Source: an uncultured Novosphingobium sp.
Lineage (GTDB): Bacteria; Pseudomonadota; Alphaproteobacteria; Sphingomonadales; Sphingomonadaceae
Assembly: GCA_946886075.1 (NCBI GenBank)
Contig: CAMPHR010000013.1
Coordinates: 15,326-79,325, forward strand
Direction: 5' to 3'
Length of the DNA: 64,000 nucleotides
Shown: positions 37,342 to 47,128 of the stretch, piece after piece
Layout of the letters: every line of letters begins with the position of its first letter
Numbering within the stretch: position 1 is the first letter of the stretch
Translations under genes and position numbers: made by a program
The notes under the pieces: generated by a model
Seen by the model: the letters and a program-made list of their open reading frames with translations, nothing else
The model's database searches: none
Told to the model about the DNA's origin: nothing

Positions 37342-39135
37342 GGTGTCGTCCCGAACGGTCGCGACAACGATCTGGTTTCTGCCCTGCGCCTTGGCCCTCA
37401 AGAGTGCTGCGTCGGCGGTCTGAACCAGCTGGTTGGGCCGCCCGTGATCAGGATAAGCCGCAAGTCCGAACGAAGCCGTCACTGGGCCAAGCTGCTGATG
37501 GCCGTGCTGTATGCGAAGGTTCTGGATCTTGCCTTGGATCTGGCGTCCCCGCTCGATCGCCTGATCCAGGGAAAAGTGCGGCATCAGAAGGACGAACTCT
37601 TCGCCCCCCAGGCGAAAGGCGTAGCCATCCTCGCGAAGGGAGTCGTTGAGAACATTGCCGACGGCCCGCAGCACGGCGTCGCCCGCATCATGCCCATGCG
37701 CGTCGTTGAACCGCTTGAAATGATCGATGTCGATCATGAGACAGGCAAGCGGCGATCGGTCTCGGGTGCTGACGGCCACCGCTTCCTCAATCGCTGCGTC
37801 GAACTGTCGGCGGTTTGAAAGTCCGGTGAGCGCATCGACCATCGCCATTTCGCGCAACGCATCGCGAAGGCGCAGGTTGGCCAGTGCCAGCCCAATATTT
37901 TCGGCGAGCATTTCCAGATATTTCTCGCTTCGTTCGATCTGATCCGCCGCGACATTCGCCGGTTCTTCGAAATAGAGCAGGCCTATGGTTTCGCCCTGCG
38001 CGGCCAGCGGCATGCAGATGGTGGGCGCCGCGCTCTCACCGCCCAGATGCTCGCACGGGATATCTATGATGTTCCCTGATGGCCGATGGGTCTGACCGCG
38101 ACGCAATGCCCAGCAGGCCGACGGGGAAAATTCCTCTTCCGACCATTGGGGCGACAGCCAGTCGCAAGCCTGGCGCATGGCGTTGCGGCGCGGATCGTAG
38201 ATGTACAACCTGCCAGCGAAACCGGGGGCGATTTCCGGCGCGAAGCGGCGCACGACGCCGGTAAGATCAGCGCTGTTGTCGCAACCTTGAAGCCGCTGGG
38301 TCATGCGGGAAAGAAGGTCCTGCATGATGCGGTCGGCATCGCGTTCCTTCTCCAACCGTTGCCGTTCAAGCCCATTTTCCCGAAAAATGCGGATGGCCTG
38401 CGCCATGTCGCCGATCTCGTCCACGTGCGAAACATCGGGTGGAATGGCCGCAAAGTCTTGCGCCGCGAGACGCGTGACGACGTCGCTCAGCCGCACGACC
38501 GGGTGCAGTATGCGTTGTTTGAGAATGAAATAGAGAACGCAGAGGAAAAGGAGCGCGGTCGCGCCCAGCATGATTTCGGACATGCTGCGCCATTGGCGCG
38601 CTGTTGCCGTGGCGCGATCGATTGCTGCTTGGGTTCGTTGATCCAGCATATACTGGAACTTCCCGATCTGCGCGGCGATCCGATCAAGCTCCCGGCCATA
38701 TTCGTCGCCGAACAAGATGGTCCTGGCGGTATCCTGATCGCCAGCCTGGACAGCTTGCAGTGCCGCCTCTTGCTCGTCGGTAAGCGCGTCGGCCCAATGC
38801 AATGCGTCGCGCAAGGCCCTGATCTCGCCCTCCGTCGCGCCTGCGTCATGAAGGTGGCTGACCCGCTGTTCCACCGTGCGGAGCGCGGCCTTTTCCCGCT
38901 GATAGGCGATGAGGTGAGTGGGATCGCCCGTGATGGAAAATGACCGCGCCTGCTCTGTCTGGCGATAGCTGTCTTCGAGCAGGGCCGAGGTCAGTTGATC
39001 GAAACGCGCACGCTGCGCGACGGCCGCGCGTTCTGCCTTCTCCGCGCCTGATGCCATGAGCATCGTGGTACCGGACGCGAGCGTGAGCAGCAGGGTCGCG
39101 CCATATGCCCAGTTGGTGATCGTCGACAAACGCAT
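37327..39135 (-). CDS. Membrane diguanylate cyclase with HAMP, GAF and GGDEF domains
   Basis: The 602-residue sensor should make cyclic di-GMP. An N-terminal helix (about residues 10-28), a four-helix-bundle periplasmic sensor (about 30-185) and a second helix (188-206) come first. HAMP (about 207-260), GAF (about 290-425) and GGDEF (about 430-595) domains follow. The active site GGEEF is at 510-514, so catalysis is expected. The inhibitory I-site is not canonical: the position should read RxxD but is R501-E-D-G504. The start at 39135 ([12 protein letters not shown]) is chosen because the upstream frame lacks domain character. Confidence 0.92.
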   Translation of the reverse strand: MRLSTITNWAYGATLLLTLASGTTMLMASGAEKAERAAVAQRARFDQLTSALLEDSYRQTEQARSFSITGDPTHLIAYQREKAALRTVEQRVSHLHDAGATEGEIRALRDALHWADALTDEQEAALQAVQAGDQDTARTILFGDEYGRELDRIAAQIGKFQYMLDQRTQAAIDRATATARQWRSMSEIMLGATALLFLCVLYFILKQRILHPVVRLSDVVTRLAAQDFAAIPPDVSHVDEIGDMAQAIRIFRENGLERQRLEKERDADRIMQDLLSRMTQRLQGCDNSADLTGVVRRFAPEIAPGFAGRLYIYDPRRNAMRQACDWLSPQWSEEEFSPSACWALRRGQTHRPSGNIIDIPCEHLGGESAAPTICMPLAAQGETIGLLYFEEPANVAADQIERSEKYLEMLAENIGLALANLRLRDALREMAMVDALTGLSNRRQFDAAIEEAVAVSTRDRSPLACLMIDIDHFKRFNDAHGHDAGDAVLRAVGNVLNDSLREDGYAFRLGGEEFVLLMPHFSLDQAIERGRQIQGKIQNLRIQHGHQQLGPVTASFGLAAYPDHGRPNQLVQTADAALLRAKAQGRNQIVVATVRDDTSVQV

Positions 39136-39247
39136 GGGGCTCAAACTACATGTGAGAGGTTGGGGAATGCTTAATCCGCTGGAAAGCACTCTCAAGGGCC
39201 AGATGGAGCCAAAGCGGAGCGTCCCACCGGGTTCAACTGGCTGAGCG

Positions 39248-39256
39248 TTATCCACA
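39248..39256 (+). promoter_or_regulatory. DnaA box upstream of dnaE
   Basis: TTATCCACA is a perfect match to the DnaA 9-mer (TTATNCACA). It is located 55 bases before the dnaE start, in the 175-base gap between the divergent GGDEF and dnaE genes. A single box in a GC-rich promoter suggests DnaA control of dnaE, but one 9-mer can occur by chance. Confidence 0.45.
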
Positions 39257-39310
39257 GCATTTCTCAAGAAGGACTGGCGCCGACGCAGCTAGGGGCGCTA
39301 TCAATGCGAA

Positions 39311-42300
39311 ATGCCTCATGCCGGTTTTGTACCCCTTCGCGTCTTTTCATCTTTCACCATGCTGGAAGGCGCGATCGAGCCGAAGAAGATCGCGAAGCAA
39401 GCCCGGACGCTGGGCTTTCCCGCAGCGGCGATCACTGATCGTAACGGCCTTTACGGGTCGATGGCCTTTTCCGACGCCTGCAAGAGCGAAGGGGTTCAGC
39501 CCATCATCGGAGCGATGCTGGGTGTTCTGCGGCCTGGGCGCCCGGCTAACGCCGCCGCAGTGCATGACTGGCTGACGCTTTATGCCCAAGATGCGGCGGG
39601 CTATGACAATCTTTGCGCGTTGGTATCGATGGCGCATCTTGATCGCCCGGTCGAGGAAGTGCCCCATGTCACATTGGATTCTCTTGTTGGAAGAACGGAC
39701 GGGCTGATTGCGCTGACGGCGGGGGCGGAAGGTGCGATTGCCCGGCTGTTTGCGGAAGATCAGCCCGAGGCCGCATCTGCCTATGCCGATCGGCTGGCGA
39801 CACTCTTTCCCGATCGTATCTACATCGAAATCTGCCGCCGATCTGACCCCATAGAGGAGAAAGCGGAAGCGCAGTTGATTGATCTCGCATATGCGCGCGA
39901 TCTTCCGCTGGTCGCAACGAACCCGACCTGCTTTGCAGAGCCCCATTTTCATGAAGCCCATGACGTGATGCTGTGCATCGCGGATGGTGCCTATGTCGAA
40001 ACGCCTGACCGGCGGACAAGCTCTCCCGATGCCTGGATGAAACCGGCAGCGGAGATGCAGCACTTGTTCGAGGATTTGCCCGAGGCGCTCGCCAACACGC
40101 TGGTAGTGGCGCAGCGCTGCGCCGTCGCCGCACCGAAGCGCAAGCCCATCCTTCCGAGCCTGGCCGGTGATATCGAAGGCGAGGCCAGGATGTTGCGCGA
40201 GCAGGCAACCGCAGGGTTGGAATCGCGGCTTGCGAAGGCGGGCATAGAGGGCGAGGACGCGCGCCAGCCCTATTTCGAGCGGCTGAAATTCGAAACCGAC
40301 ATCATCATCCAGATGGGTTTCCCCGGCTACTTCCTGATCGTTGCCGACTTCATCAAATGGGCGAAGGAACAGGATATTCCCGTGGGTCCGGGCCGTGGTT
40401 CGGGCGCGGGCTCCGTGGTGGCGTGGGCTCTCACCATCACGGACCTTGATCCGCTGCAACTCGGCCTGCTTTTCGAACGCTTCCTCAATCCCGAACGCGT
40501 TTCCATGCCGGACTTCGACATCGACTTCTGCGAAACGCGGCGCGGTGAAGTGATCCGCTATGTTCAGCAGAAATATGGCGTCGATCATGTGGCGCAGATC
40601 ATCACCTTCGGAAAGCTGAAGGCGCGCGCGGTGCTGAAGGACACGGGCCGCGTGCTGCAGATGAGCTATGGCCATGTGGACCGTCTGGCCAAGCTGGTGC
40701 CCAACCATCCGACCGACCCGTGGACGTTGGAACGGTCGTTGAACGGCGTGGCCGAGTTCAAGGCCGAATATGACAATGACAACCAGGTCAAAAGACTGAT
40801 CGACTATGCGATGAAGCTGGAAGGCTTCCCGCGCCATAGTTCGACCCATGCTGCGGGCGTTGTGATCGGCGATCGGCCTTTGTCACAGCTGGTGCCCCTG
40901 TATCGCGATCCGCGTTCGGATATGCCGGTGACGCAGTTCGACATGAAATATGTCGAAGGCGCGGGGTTGGTGAAGTTCGACTTTCTTGGCCTTAAAACCC
41001 TGTCCGTTCTGCAAAAGGCGGTGCAGTTGCTGGCCGGACGCGGCGTTCAGATCGATTTGGACGGCCTGAGTTGGGATGATCCGGCGGTCTATGACTTGCT
41101 GCAGCGGGGCGACACGGTGGGCGTGTTCCAGCTGGAATCGGAAGGCATGCGCAAGACGCTTGCCGCTGTACGCCCAACCAATTTCGGCGACATCATCGCG
41201 CTCGTATCGCTTTATCGCCCTGGTCCGATGGACAATATCCCGATGTTCGGCCGTCGCAAGAACGGGCAGGAAGAGATTGAATATCCACATATTCTCCTGA
41301 AGCCGATCCTCGAAGAAACCTATGGCATCTTCGTCTATCAGGAACAGGTGATGCAGGCCGCCCAGATCCTGGCGGGCTATTCCCTGGGCGACGCCGACCT
41401 TCTTCGCCGAGCCATGGGCAAGAAGATCAAGGCCGAGATGGATGCGCAGCGGGCGCGCTTTGTCGAAGGCTGCGCGGGTAGCGACATTCCCGCAGCGAAG
41501 GCCAATGAGCTTTTCGACTTGATCGACAAGTTCGCAGGCTATGGTTTCAATAAATCCCACGCTGCGGCCTATGCGCTGCTTGCCTATCAAACGGCATGGT
41601 TGAAGGCCCATTATCCGGCAGAATTTTACGCTGCCTCCATGGCGTTCGACATCCATCTCACCGACAAGCTGACCATCTTCGTCGATGATATGCGTCGGAT
41701 GGGTTTGAGCTGTCTGGCACCCGACATCAATCGCAGCCTCGCTGACTTTTCTGTCGAGCCGATCGACTGCGAGAGTGAAGACGCGCGCCTGGGCTTTGCT
41801 GTCCGCTACGCGTTGGGTGGATTGAAGGGGGTCGGTGAAAAGGCCATGGACCTGCTCGTTGCGGAGCGGGAGGCTGGCGGATCTTTCAAGTCGCTCGACG
41901 ACTTCGCCGATCGCATAGAACCACGATTGCTCAATCGCCGCCAGCTTGAAAGCCTCGCCGCGTCAGGAGCTTTCGACGAGATCCACCCTGATCGCGCGGG
42001 CGTGCATGCTGCGGCAGACATGATCCTGAGCGTTGCGGCGAGTGCTGCCGATGCGCGCGAAAGCGGGCAGGGCGGCTTGTTTGGCGACGTGGAAACACCG
42101 CATGCAGATGTGCGCATTCCGCCGCATCAAACCTGGTCCACGGCGGACAGGATGGCGCAGGAAAAGGAAGCGTTCGGCTTTTACTTTTCCGCGCATCCCG
42201 TGGATCGCTATCGGCACCTTGCTGAAGCGCGCGGCGCCAGAAGCTACGGCGCGATCTGTGCTGAGCAGGTGTCCGAGGGAGGGCGCGCGAATGCGGTGAT

Positions 42301-42853
42301 GGCCGCCATGGTCGAAGAAGTCCGTTGGCGCGAAACACGGCGCGGTGCGCGTTATGCGGCCGCGACATTCTCCGACAGCAGTGGGCAGTTCCAGGCAAGT
42401 TGCTTTGATGAGGATGCGTGCAAGGCCATCGAGGTTATGGCGCGCGATGGCGACTGCGCGCTGTTGATGGTGGAATTGGATCGAATGCCGGGCGAGGAAA
42501 CGCCTCGAGTGACGATCCGGGGGGTTGAGCAATTCAATCAGCTTGCCAGTGCATCGCGGATGGAATTGGTCGTGGATGTGCAGGATACCGCCGCCGTGGA
42601 TGCCCTTGCCCAACTGCTATTGCGCAACAGGGGCGGGCGCAGCGAGGTGTTCCTGCGTGCCCCATTGGCTAATGGGAAGGCAGTACGGATGTTTGTCGGT
42701 GATGATTTCCTGATCGGGGCGGATCAGGTGGACGCCATCGCCCTCATCCCTGGCCTGTCCATTCAGCGTTTCGAGCGCATGGAGCCCAAAGCGGATGGAT
42801 ATCGTGCCCGCACCCGGCGTTCGGGCTTTAGGCTGGTCGCGGCAACTGCCTGA
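39311..42853 (+). CDS. dnaE: DNA polymerase III subunit alpha
   Basis: This 1180-residue protein is the replicative polymerase. The N-terminal PHP domain (FVPLRVFSSFTMLEGAI onward) is followed by the C-family polymerase core. PDFDIDF at residues 400-406 supplies two catalytic aspartates, and GPGRGSGAGS, RHSSTHAAGVVI and HAAAYALLAYQTAWLKAHYP are conserved. An HhH motif and an OB fold occupy the C-terminus. Length and start are normal for alphaproteobacteria. It is divergent from the diguanylate cyclase gene and convergent with the radical SAM gene. Confidence 0.97.
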   Translation: MPHAGFVPLRVFSSFTMLEGAIEPKKIAKQARTLGFPAAAITDRNGLYGSMAFSDACKSEGVQPIIGAMLGVLRPGRPANAAAVHDWLTLYAQDAAGYDNLCALVSMAHLDRPVEEVPHVTLDSLVGRTDGLIALTAGAEGAIARLFAEDQPEAASAYADRLATLFPDRIYIEICRRSDPIEEKAEAQLIDLAYARDLPLVATNPTCFAEPHFHEAHDVMLCIADGAYVETPDRRTSSPDAWMKPAAEMQHLFEDLPEALANTLVVAQRCAVAAPKRKPILPSLAGDIEGEARMLREQATAGLESRLAKAGIEGEDARQPYFERLKFETDIIIQMGFPGYFLIVADFIKWAKEQDIPVGPGRGSGAGSVVAWALTITDLDPLQLGLLFERFLNPERVSMPDFDIDFCETRRGEVIRYVQQKYGVDHVAQIITFGKLKARAVLKDTGRVLQMSYGHVDRLAKLVPNHPTDPWTLERSLNGVAEFKAEYDNDNQVKRLIDYAMKLEGFPRHSSTHAAGVVIGDRPLSQLVPLYRDPRSDMPVTQFDMKYVEGAGLVKFDFLGLKTLSVLQKAVQLLAGRGVQIDLDGLSWDDPAVYDLLQRGDTVGVFQLESEGMRKTLAAVRPTNFGDIIALVSLYRPGPMDNIPMFGRRKNGQEEIEYPHILLKPILEETYGIFVYQEQVMQAAQILAGYSLGDADLLRRAMGKKIKAEMDAQRARFVEGCAGSDIPAAKANELFDLIDKFAGYGFNKSHAAAYALLAYQTAWLKAHYPAEFYAASMAFDIHLTDKLTIFVDDMRRMGLSCLAPDINRSLADFSVEPIDCESEDARLGFAVRYALGGLKGVGEKAMDLLVAEREAGGSFKSLDDFADRIEPRLLNRRQLESLAASGAFDEIHPDRAGVHAAADMILSVAASAADARESGQGGLFGDVETPHADVRIPPHQTWSTADRMAQEKEAFGFYFSAHPVDRYRHLAEARGARSYGAICAEQVSEGGRANAVMAAMVEEVRWRETRRGARYAAATFSDSSGQFQASCFDEDACKAIEVMARDGDCALLMVELDRMPGEETPRVTIRGVEQFNQLASASRMELVVDVQDTAAVDALAQLLLRNRGGRSEVFLRAPLANGKAVRMFVGDDFLIGADQVDAIALIPGLSIQRFERMEPKADGYRARTRRSGFRLVAATA

Positions 42854-43921
42854 TCAGAAGAGTTGAAGCTGCGGACCTGCAGGTGGGCGAAACAGGTCGG
42901 TCCTCAGCGTCAGCCTTTCGCCGGAAAAGCCGACGCGCTTTCTGGCCTTTATGAAACGGGTGCGGATAAGGTCGGCCCATACGCCCTGACCACGCATTCG
43001 GGTGCTGAAATCGGGATCATTGTCACGCCCTCCCCTGATGTCCCGGATGATCCCCATGACTTTCCCGGCCCTGTCGGGATAATGTTCCTCTAACCAGGCG
43101 CGAAATAGAGGCGCTACTTCGAACGGAAGGCGGACCGGTATGAAGGTCGCGTCCCGAGCCCCGGCGGAGGCAGCGGTTTCAACTATGGCCTCGATCTCAT
43201 GATCTGTGATGGCCGGGATTATCGGAGAGATGCTGGCGACGACAGGTACCCCTGCTGCCGCCAACTGACGAATTGCCTCCACGCGGCGAAGGGGGTGGGC
43301 CGCGCGCGGTTCAAGGGTACGGGCGACCTTGGGATCAAGTGTGGTGACGGAGATCATCACCGCGACAAGGCGATCGCGCGCCATCTCTGTCAAAAGATCG
43401 AGGTCACGTAGAACCCGGTCGGACTTCGTCGTTATGAACAATGGGTGACGGCATTCCGCCAATAACTTGATGCACCGCCGGGTGATCTTCCAATCCCGTT
43501 CGATCGGCTGATAGGGATCAGTGTTTGTCCCCATCGCAATCGGTGAGACGCTGTAAGAGGCTTTGTAAAGCTCCGCACGGAGCAGGGCGGGCGCGTCAGG
43601 TTTCGCAAACAGACGCGTTTCAAAATCCAGTCCCGGGGAGAGATCGTGAAAAGCGTGGGTCGGGCGAGCGAAACAGTAAATACATCCATGCTCGCAGCCA
43701 CGATAGGCGTTGATTGACTGAGTAAAAGACAGATCAGGCGATTTGTTGCGGCTGATGATGGTGCGTGGATGTTCCACAGTAACGTGGGTCCGACGACGCG
43801 GTGCAGGGCCATCTATGGCGTCGAGCGTATCGAGCCAGTCGCCGTCATCGACCCGTTCCGCGATACTGAAGCGGTGGCTTGCGACGTTGAGCGTCGCGCC
43901 TCGACCCTTTTCGGCAACCAT
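42854..43921 (-). CDS. PA0069 family (spore-photoproduct-lyase-like) radical SAM protein
   Basis: The 355-residue radical SAM protein has its [4Fe-4S] cluster cysteines in CEHGCIYC (Cys76, Cys80, Cys83). The preceding SINAYRG and later TNTDPYQPIE and SVTTLD segments are typical of the PA0069/Rv2578c group, related to spore photoproduct lyase. Substrate is unknown; DNA repair has been suggested for the family. It abuts dnaE (stops one base apart, convergent). A GTTC-N7-GTTC operator lies 10 bases before the ATG. Confidence 0.9.
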   Translation of the reverse strand: MVAEKGRGATLNVASHRFSIAERVDDGDWLDTLDAIDGPAPRRRTHVTVEHPRTIISRNKSPDLSFTQSINAYRGCEHGCIYCFARPTHAFHDLSPGLDFETRLFAKPDAPALLRAELYKASYSVSPIAMGTNTDPYQPIERDWKITRRCIKLLAECRHPLFITTKSDRVLRDLDLLTEMARDRLVAVMISVTTLDPKVARTLEPRAAHPLRRVEAIRQLAAAGVPVVASISPIIPAITDHEIEAIVETAASAGARDATFIPVRLPFEVAPLFRAWLEEHYPDRAGKVMGIIRDIRGGRDNDPDFSTRMRGQGVWADLIRTRFIKARKRVGFSGERLTLRTDLFRPPAGPQLQLF

Positions 43922-43930
43922 ACCTCATTA

Positions 43931-43945
43931 GAACATAAAGAGAAC
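43931..43945 (-). promoter_or_regulatory. LexA-type operator (GTTC-N7-GTTC)
   Basis: The reverse strand reads GTTCTCTTTATGTTC, an exact alphaproteobacterial LexA direct repeat. It ends 9 bases before the start codon of the radical SAM gene, overlapping the likely 5' leader, which is an effective place for repression. Confidence 0.65.
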
Positions 43946-43968
43946 ATTGTTGCAAGGGGGTGAGCGGG

Positions 43969-44496
43969 TCAGCGCTCCATCAGGCGAGGCATCAACTCGA
44001 CGAAATTGCACGGGCGATAGCGGCTGTCGAGCTGCGTCGAGAGGATGCCATCCCATGCGTCCTTCACCGCGCCGGTGGAACCGGGCAAAGCAAAGATATA
44101 GGTCCCGCGTGAAACGCAAGCAGTTGCGCGCGATTGTATCGTTGAGGTTCCGATGGTCTGGTAGCTGAGCCAACGGAACAGCTCGCCAAAGCCAGCTATT
44201 TCCTTGTCCTGAACTTGAGCGAGTGCCTCCGGCGTCACATCTCGGCCGGTCACGCCGGTACCGCCTGTCGTGATGATGCAATCAACCTGTGGATCGTCGA
44301 TCCAGCTGTGCAGGCGCGCAACGATGGCAGCCCGCTCGTCCTTCTCGATATGGCGAGCGGCCAATATGTGACCCGCCGCCTTAATCCGTTCGGCCAAAGC
44401 ATCCCCAGACCGGTCTTCTGCGAGGCTGCGGCTGTCCGAGACGGTGAGAACAGCAATGCGCACCGGCAAAAACGGCCGGCTTTCATCGATCGGCAT
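43969..44496 (-). CDS. moaB: Molybdenum cofactor biosynthesis protein B
   Basis: The 175-residue MoaB/Mog-fold protein adenylates molybdopterin before molybdate insertion. The signature [18 protein letters not shown] is complete, with the catalytic Asp region nearby ([10 protein letters not shown]). Its ATG shares one base with the stop codon of the lytic transglycosylase gene (TGATG), so it is translated by re-initiation. No other moa gene is adjacent. Confidence 0.94.
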   Translation of the reverse strand: MPIDESRPFLPVRIAVLTVSDSRSLAEDRSGDALAERIKAAGHILAARHIEKDERAAIVARLHSWIDDPQVDCIITTGGTGVTGRDVTPEALAQVQDKEIAGFGELFRWLSYQTIGTSTIQSRATACVSRGTYIFALPGSTGAVKDAWDGILSTQLDSRYRPCNFVELMPRLMER

Positions 44497-46283
44497 CAGT
44501 CGGAGCCGCCAGCGATGCTGGGCGCGGACAAGTTATTGTTCTGGCTGAGCCGCACCATTCGGGTGCCTTTGGCCGTTGGGAAAGTCGGCCACATGCCTTG
44601 CGCCATGCCGGTGAGGCAGTCGGCGCTGCCCTTCGCCTGGATCTGGTACATCCAATAGTTGCGCATGACGATGTTCACATAGGCGCGGGTTTCATAATAG
44701 GGCAGCGATTCCATGAACAGCAGAGGGTCGCCATTATCCTTGACCTCGCTGTTCCACCGTTCAACGGGCAAGGGACCTGCGTTATATGCAGCCATGACTT
44801 TGGGCAGCAGTCCGCCGGTCGCGCTCATGCTGCGGAGATTTTCCAGGTAACGCTGCCCATATTCCATATTTGTCGATGGGACAAAGAGCTGGGCGGGGGA
44901 GGAAAGACCCATATCGCTGCCGGTGCCGGGAAGCACCTGCATCAGGCCCCGCGCTCCTGCACTGCTGACCACGTCGCTCCGGAAGCCCGACTCCTGAAGC
45001 GTGTGTGCGTAGATCAGCGCAGGATCAACCCGCCAGCCGCCGTCCGGGCGCCAGTCAGGCGTCGGGAAACGGGCGAAGCTGTCAGGCTGCTTCCCGGCGG
45101 GACCATTATGCGCAAGCCACAGCTGGGTTGCGGGAAGGCTGAGCGCGTTCGCCAGTCTTAGCAGCGCTTCATATTGGGCAGCACCGCCCAACCGCGCCTG
45201 GTGACGGATGAATTGGTCGGCCTTCGCAATCTGACCGATGGACGTGAGCGCGATAGCCGCGCGGACGTTGGGACTATCCTTCAGTTGCTGCCAGTCGGCG
45301 GTCCCAAAGCGCGGAGCGACTTTCGCGCCTCTGGCGGGCATGCCGAGTGTTTCGCGGGCCAGCAGGCCGTAGAAGGTCTCGCTGGATCGTGCCGCCGTCT
45401 TGAGGAGGTTTTCGACCTTTTCCGCTTGGCCGCAGACCATATAGGCGCGGGACGCCCAATAGGCACCTGCCGCTCGCATGTCGGCATTGCCGCCGAGGGC
45501 TGCGACATTGGCGAAGGCGGGCGCGGCGGTAGCGCAATCGTGCTGGCGCCATGAGGCGAGCCCCAAGGTCCAGTGCGCTTGGACCGCCCAATCGCCGCCC
45601 GCACGGGTTTCAAGCGCGCGGCTTGCCATGCGGCGCGCGTCGGCATCGTTATTTTCTATGTAATAGGACCATGCGACGCGCTGGCGCACTTCCGTTACGC
45701 CGTCAGGGGTCAGGCCGATTTCACCGGACGCCAACAGCGTCTCTGCTCCGGCCGGATCATCATTCTTGATGAAGGGTGTGATCCGACCGACCAGAGCCTG
45801 AGCAAGAAGGTCGGTCTTCGTCGTCGCGACATATTCGCGCCGGGGCGCTGAACCCAGCCAGACCATCTTCTGGACCTGCGGCAGGGTTGGCAGGATCGTT
45901 GCCCCTCGTTTTTGCGCGAGGCGTGAAAGCTGATCTGCGTTGGGGAGCCAAGCCGCCTTGTTCACAAGGTCCAGCACGTCGAACAGCTCGACGCGTGGAG
46001 ACTCCTTCGCCACATAGAGGTCGGAGAGCGCGACGGAGCGCATCGGATCCTGTTGATCCAAGGCCAGGATCATGGCCCTCGCATCGACCCACCGTTGAGC
46101 CGACAGCGCTGCGTAGATGGCCGAGTAACGCTCCTTGTCCGCATCATCGATCGACAAATGAGGGTTGGAAGCCGACCGGAAAGCGGCCGAAGAAGACCCA
46201 TCATCTGCTTTTGCCGGTATGGCTGCAGCGGCACTGAGGGCGGCCACGGCCAGGAAAGACGATCGGGTGAGCGCGCGAATCAC
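44496..46283 (-). CDS. slt: Soluble lytic murein transglycosylase
   Basis: The 595-residue periplasmic enzyme cleaves peptidoglycan glycosidic bonds to 1,6-anhydro products. A signal peptide ([20 protein letters not shown]) is followed by a long alpha-helical superhelix. The C-terminal SLT domain has catalytic Glu in HTLQESGF, then [12 protein letters not shown] and MAAYNAGP. I use a GTG start that overlaps the upstream stop (GTGA). It is the middle gene of a three-gene run from the UDG-like gene to moaB. Confidence 0.92.
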   Translation of the reverse strand: MIRALTRSSFLAVAALSAAAAIPAKADDGSSSAAFRSASNPHLSIDDADKERYSAIYAALSAQRWVDARAMILALDQQDPMRSVALSDLYVAKESPRVELFDVLDLVNKAAWLPNADQLSRLAQKRGATILPTLPQVQKMVWLGSAPRREYVATTKTDLLAQALVGRITPFIKNDDPAGAETLLASGEIGLTPDGVTEVRQRVAWSYYIENNDADARRMASRALETRAGGDWAVQAHWTLGLASWRQHDCATAAPAFANVAALGGNADMRAAGAYWASRAYMVCGQAEKVENLLKTAARSSETFYGLLARETLGMPARGAKVAPRFGTADWQQLKDSPNVRAAIALTSIGQIAKADQFIRHQARLGGAAQYEALLRLANALSLPATQLWLAHNGPAGKQPDSFARFPTPDWRPDGGWRVDPALIYAHTLQESGFRSDVVSSAGARGLMQVLPGTGSDMGLSSPAQLFVPSTNMEYGQRYLENLRSMSATGGLLPKVMAAYNAGPLPVERWNSEVKDNGDPLLFMESLPYYETRAYVNIVMRNYWMYQIQAKGSADCLTGMAQGMWPTFPTAKGTRMVRLSQNNNLSAPSIAGGSD

Positions 46284-46990
46284 TGATGCATATCCTCGAT
46301 CAGGCGTTGCAATGTCCGCCAACATTCCGCTTTCGCTGCGGGCTGCCCGAGCAGGAGCCGCGGGTGGAAAGTGGCTAAAGCAGGCACAGTGCCGCCATCA
46401 TGGTTAAAAAAGTGTAAACTTTCTGCTCCCTGCCTGTCTTGTACAGGAAGGAAAGTACGGATCGTCCGGTCGCCCAGGAGCAGCAGTCGGCCCGGAACGG
46501 CGAGTGACACATGCGTGCGCATGCGATCAGCAGCCGCATTCAGGTGCACCGCCTCCACCATGCCGCCGGGTGGGCGTGCGCAGAAAAGGGAGGCAATGTA
46601 GACATTCTCGCGAGACAAGCCGACAGCAGACAACATTGCATCGAACAGCCGCCCAGCGCGATCGGCAAGCAATGTGCCTGCATCCATGTCAGCTTGATCG
46701 GGCATGTCGGTAATCACCATCAGCGCGGACCCGGCTTGGCCTTGCGGCATTAGGGGGGCGCCGGACCAGCGACGTTCCGGTTGCCCCGGGTCCTGAGCAA
46801 GCCACTCCGTGAATTCCTGAAGCGATGCTGGTTTCTTTACTGTCGCCGTGAGGGACGTGGAAGGCGCTGACGGTATGGCCGCCGCCGGTCGTAGCCAGTT
46901 CACCGGCGTTTCTGCCGTCGCGCCATCAACGCCCGCCATGTCCCACCACGCCAGATAGGCGTTAGCGGCACCGGCCAGATCTTCAGTCAT
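46280..46990 (-). CDS. Uracil-DNA glycosylase-like protein, degenerate
   Basis: The 236-residue protein is related to family 4/5 uracil-DNA glycosylases by its C-terminal half (ENVYIASLFCARPPGG, then LLLLGDRTIRTFL and ATFHPRLLLGQP). The region that should be the water-activating motif GEAPG reads ITDMPDQAD. Only two cysteines remain in the whole protein, so the four-cysteine Fe-S site of family 4 is absent. It may be inactive, have changed substrate, or serve another role. The N-terminus is alanine-rich and start choice (46990) is uncertain. It overlaps slt by 4 bases. Confidence 0.8.
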   Translation of the reverse strand: MTEDLAGAANAYLAWWDMAGVDGATAETPVNWLRPAAAIPSAPSTSLTATVKKPASLQEFTEWLAQDPGQPERRWSGAPLMPQGQAGSALMVITDMPDQADMDAGTLLADRAGRLFDAMLSAVGLSRENVYIASLFCARPPGGMVEAVHLNAAADRMRTHVSLAVPGRLLLLGDRTIRTFLPVQDRQGAESLHFFNHDGGTVPALATFHPRLLLGQPAAKAECWRTLQRLIEDMHQ

Positions 46991-47128
46991 TCCCCGCATC
47001 GATCTTCTAGGGCCAGAGGTTGACGCCGGGGTCAAGAATCTTCATCGGCTGCGAGTGGTAAATCGTTTGAGTAACGCGGCGGCCGGACAGGAGAGGGAAA
47101 CCATCCGGCTCGTCCCGATGGAGGGATT

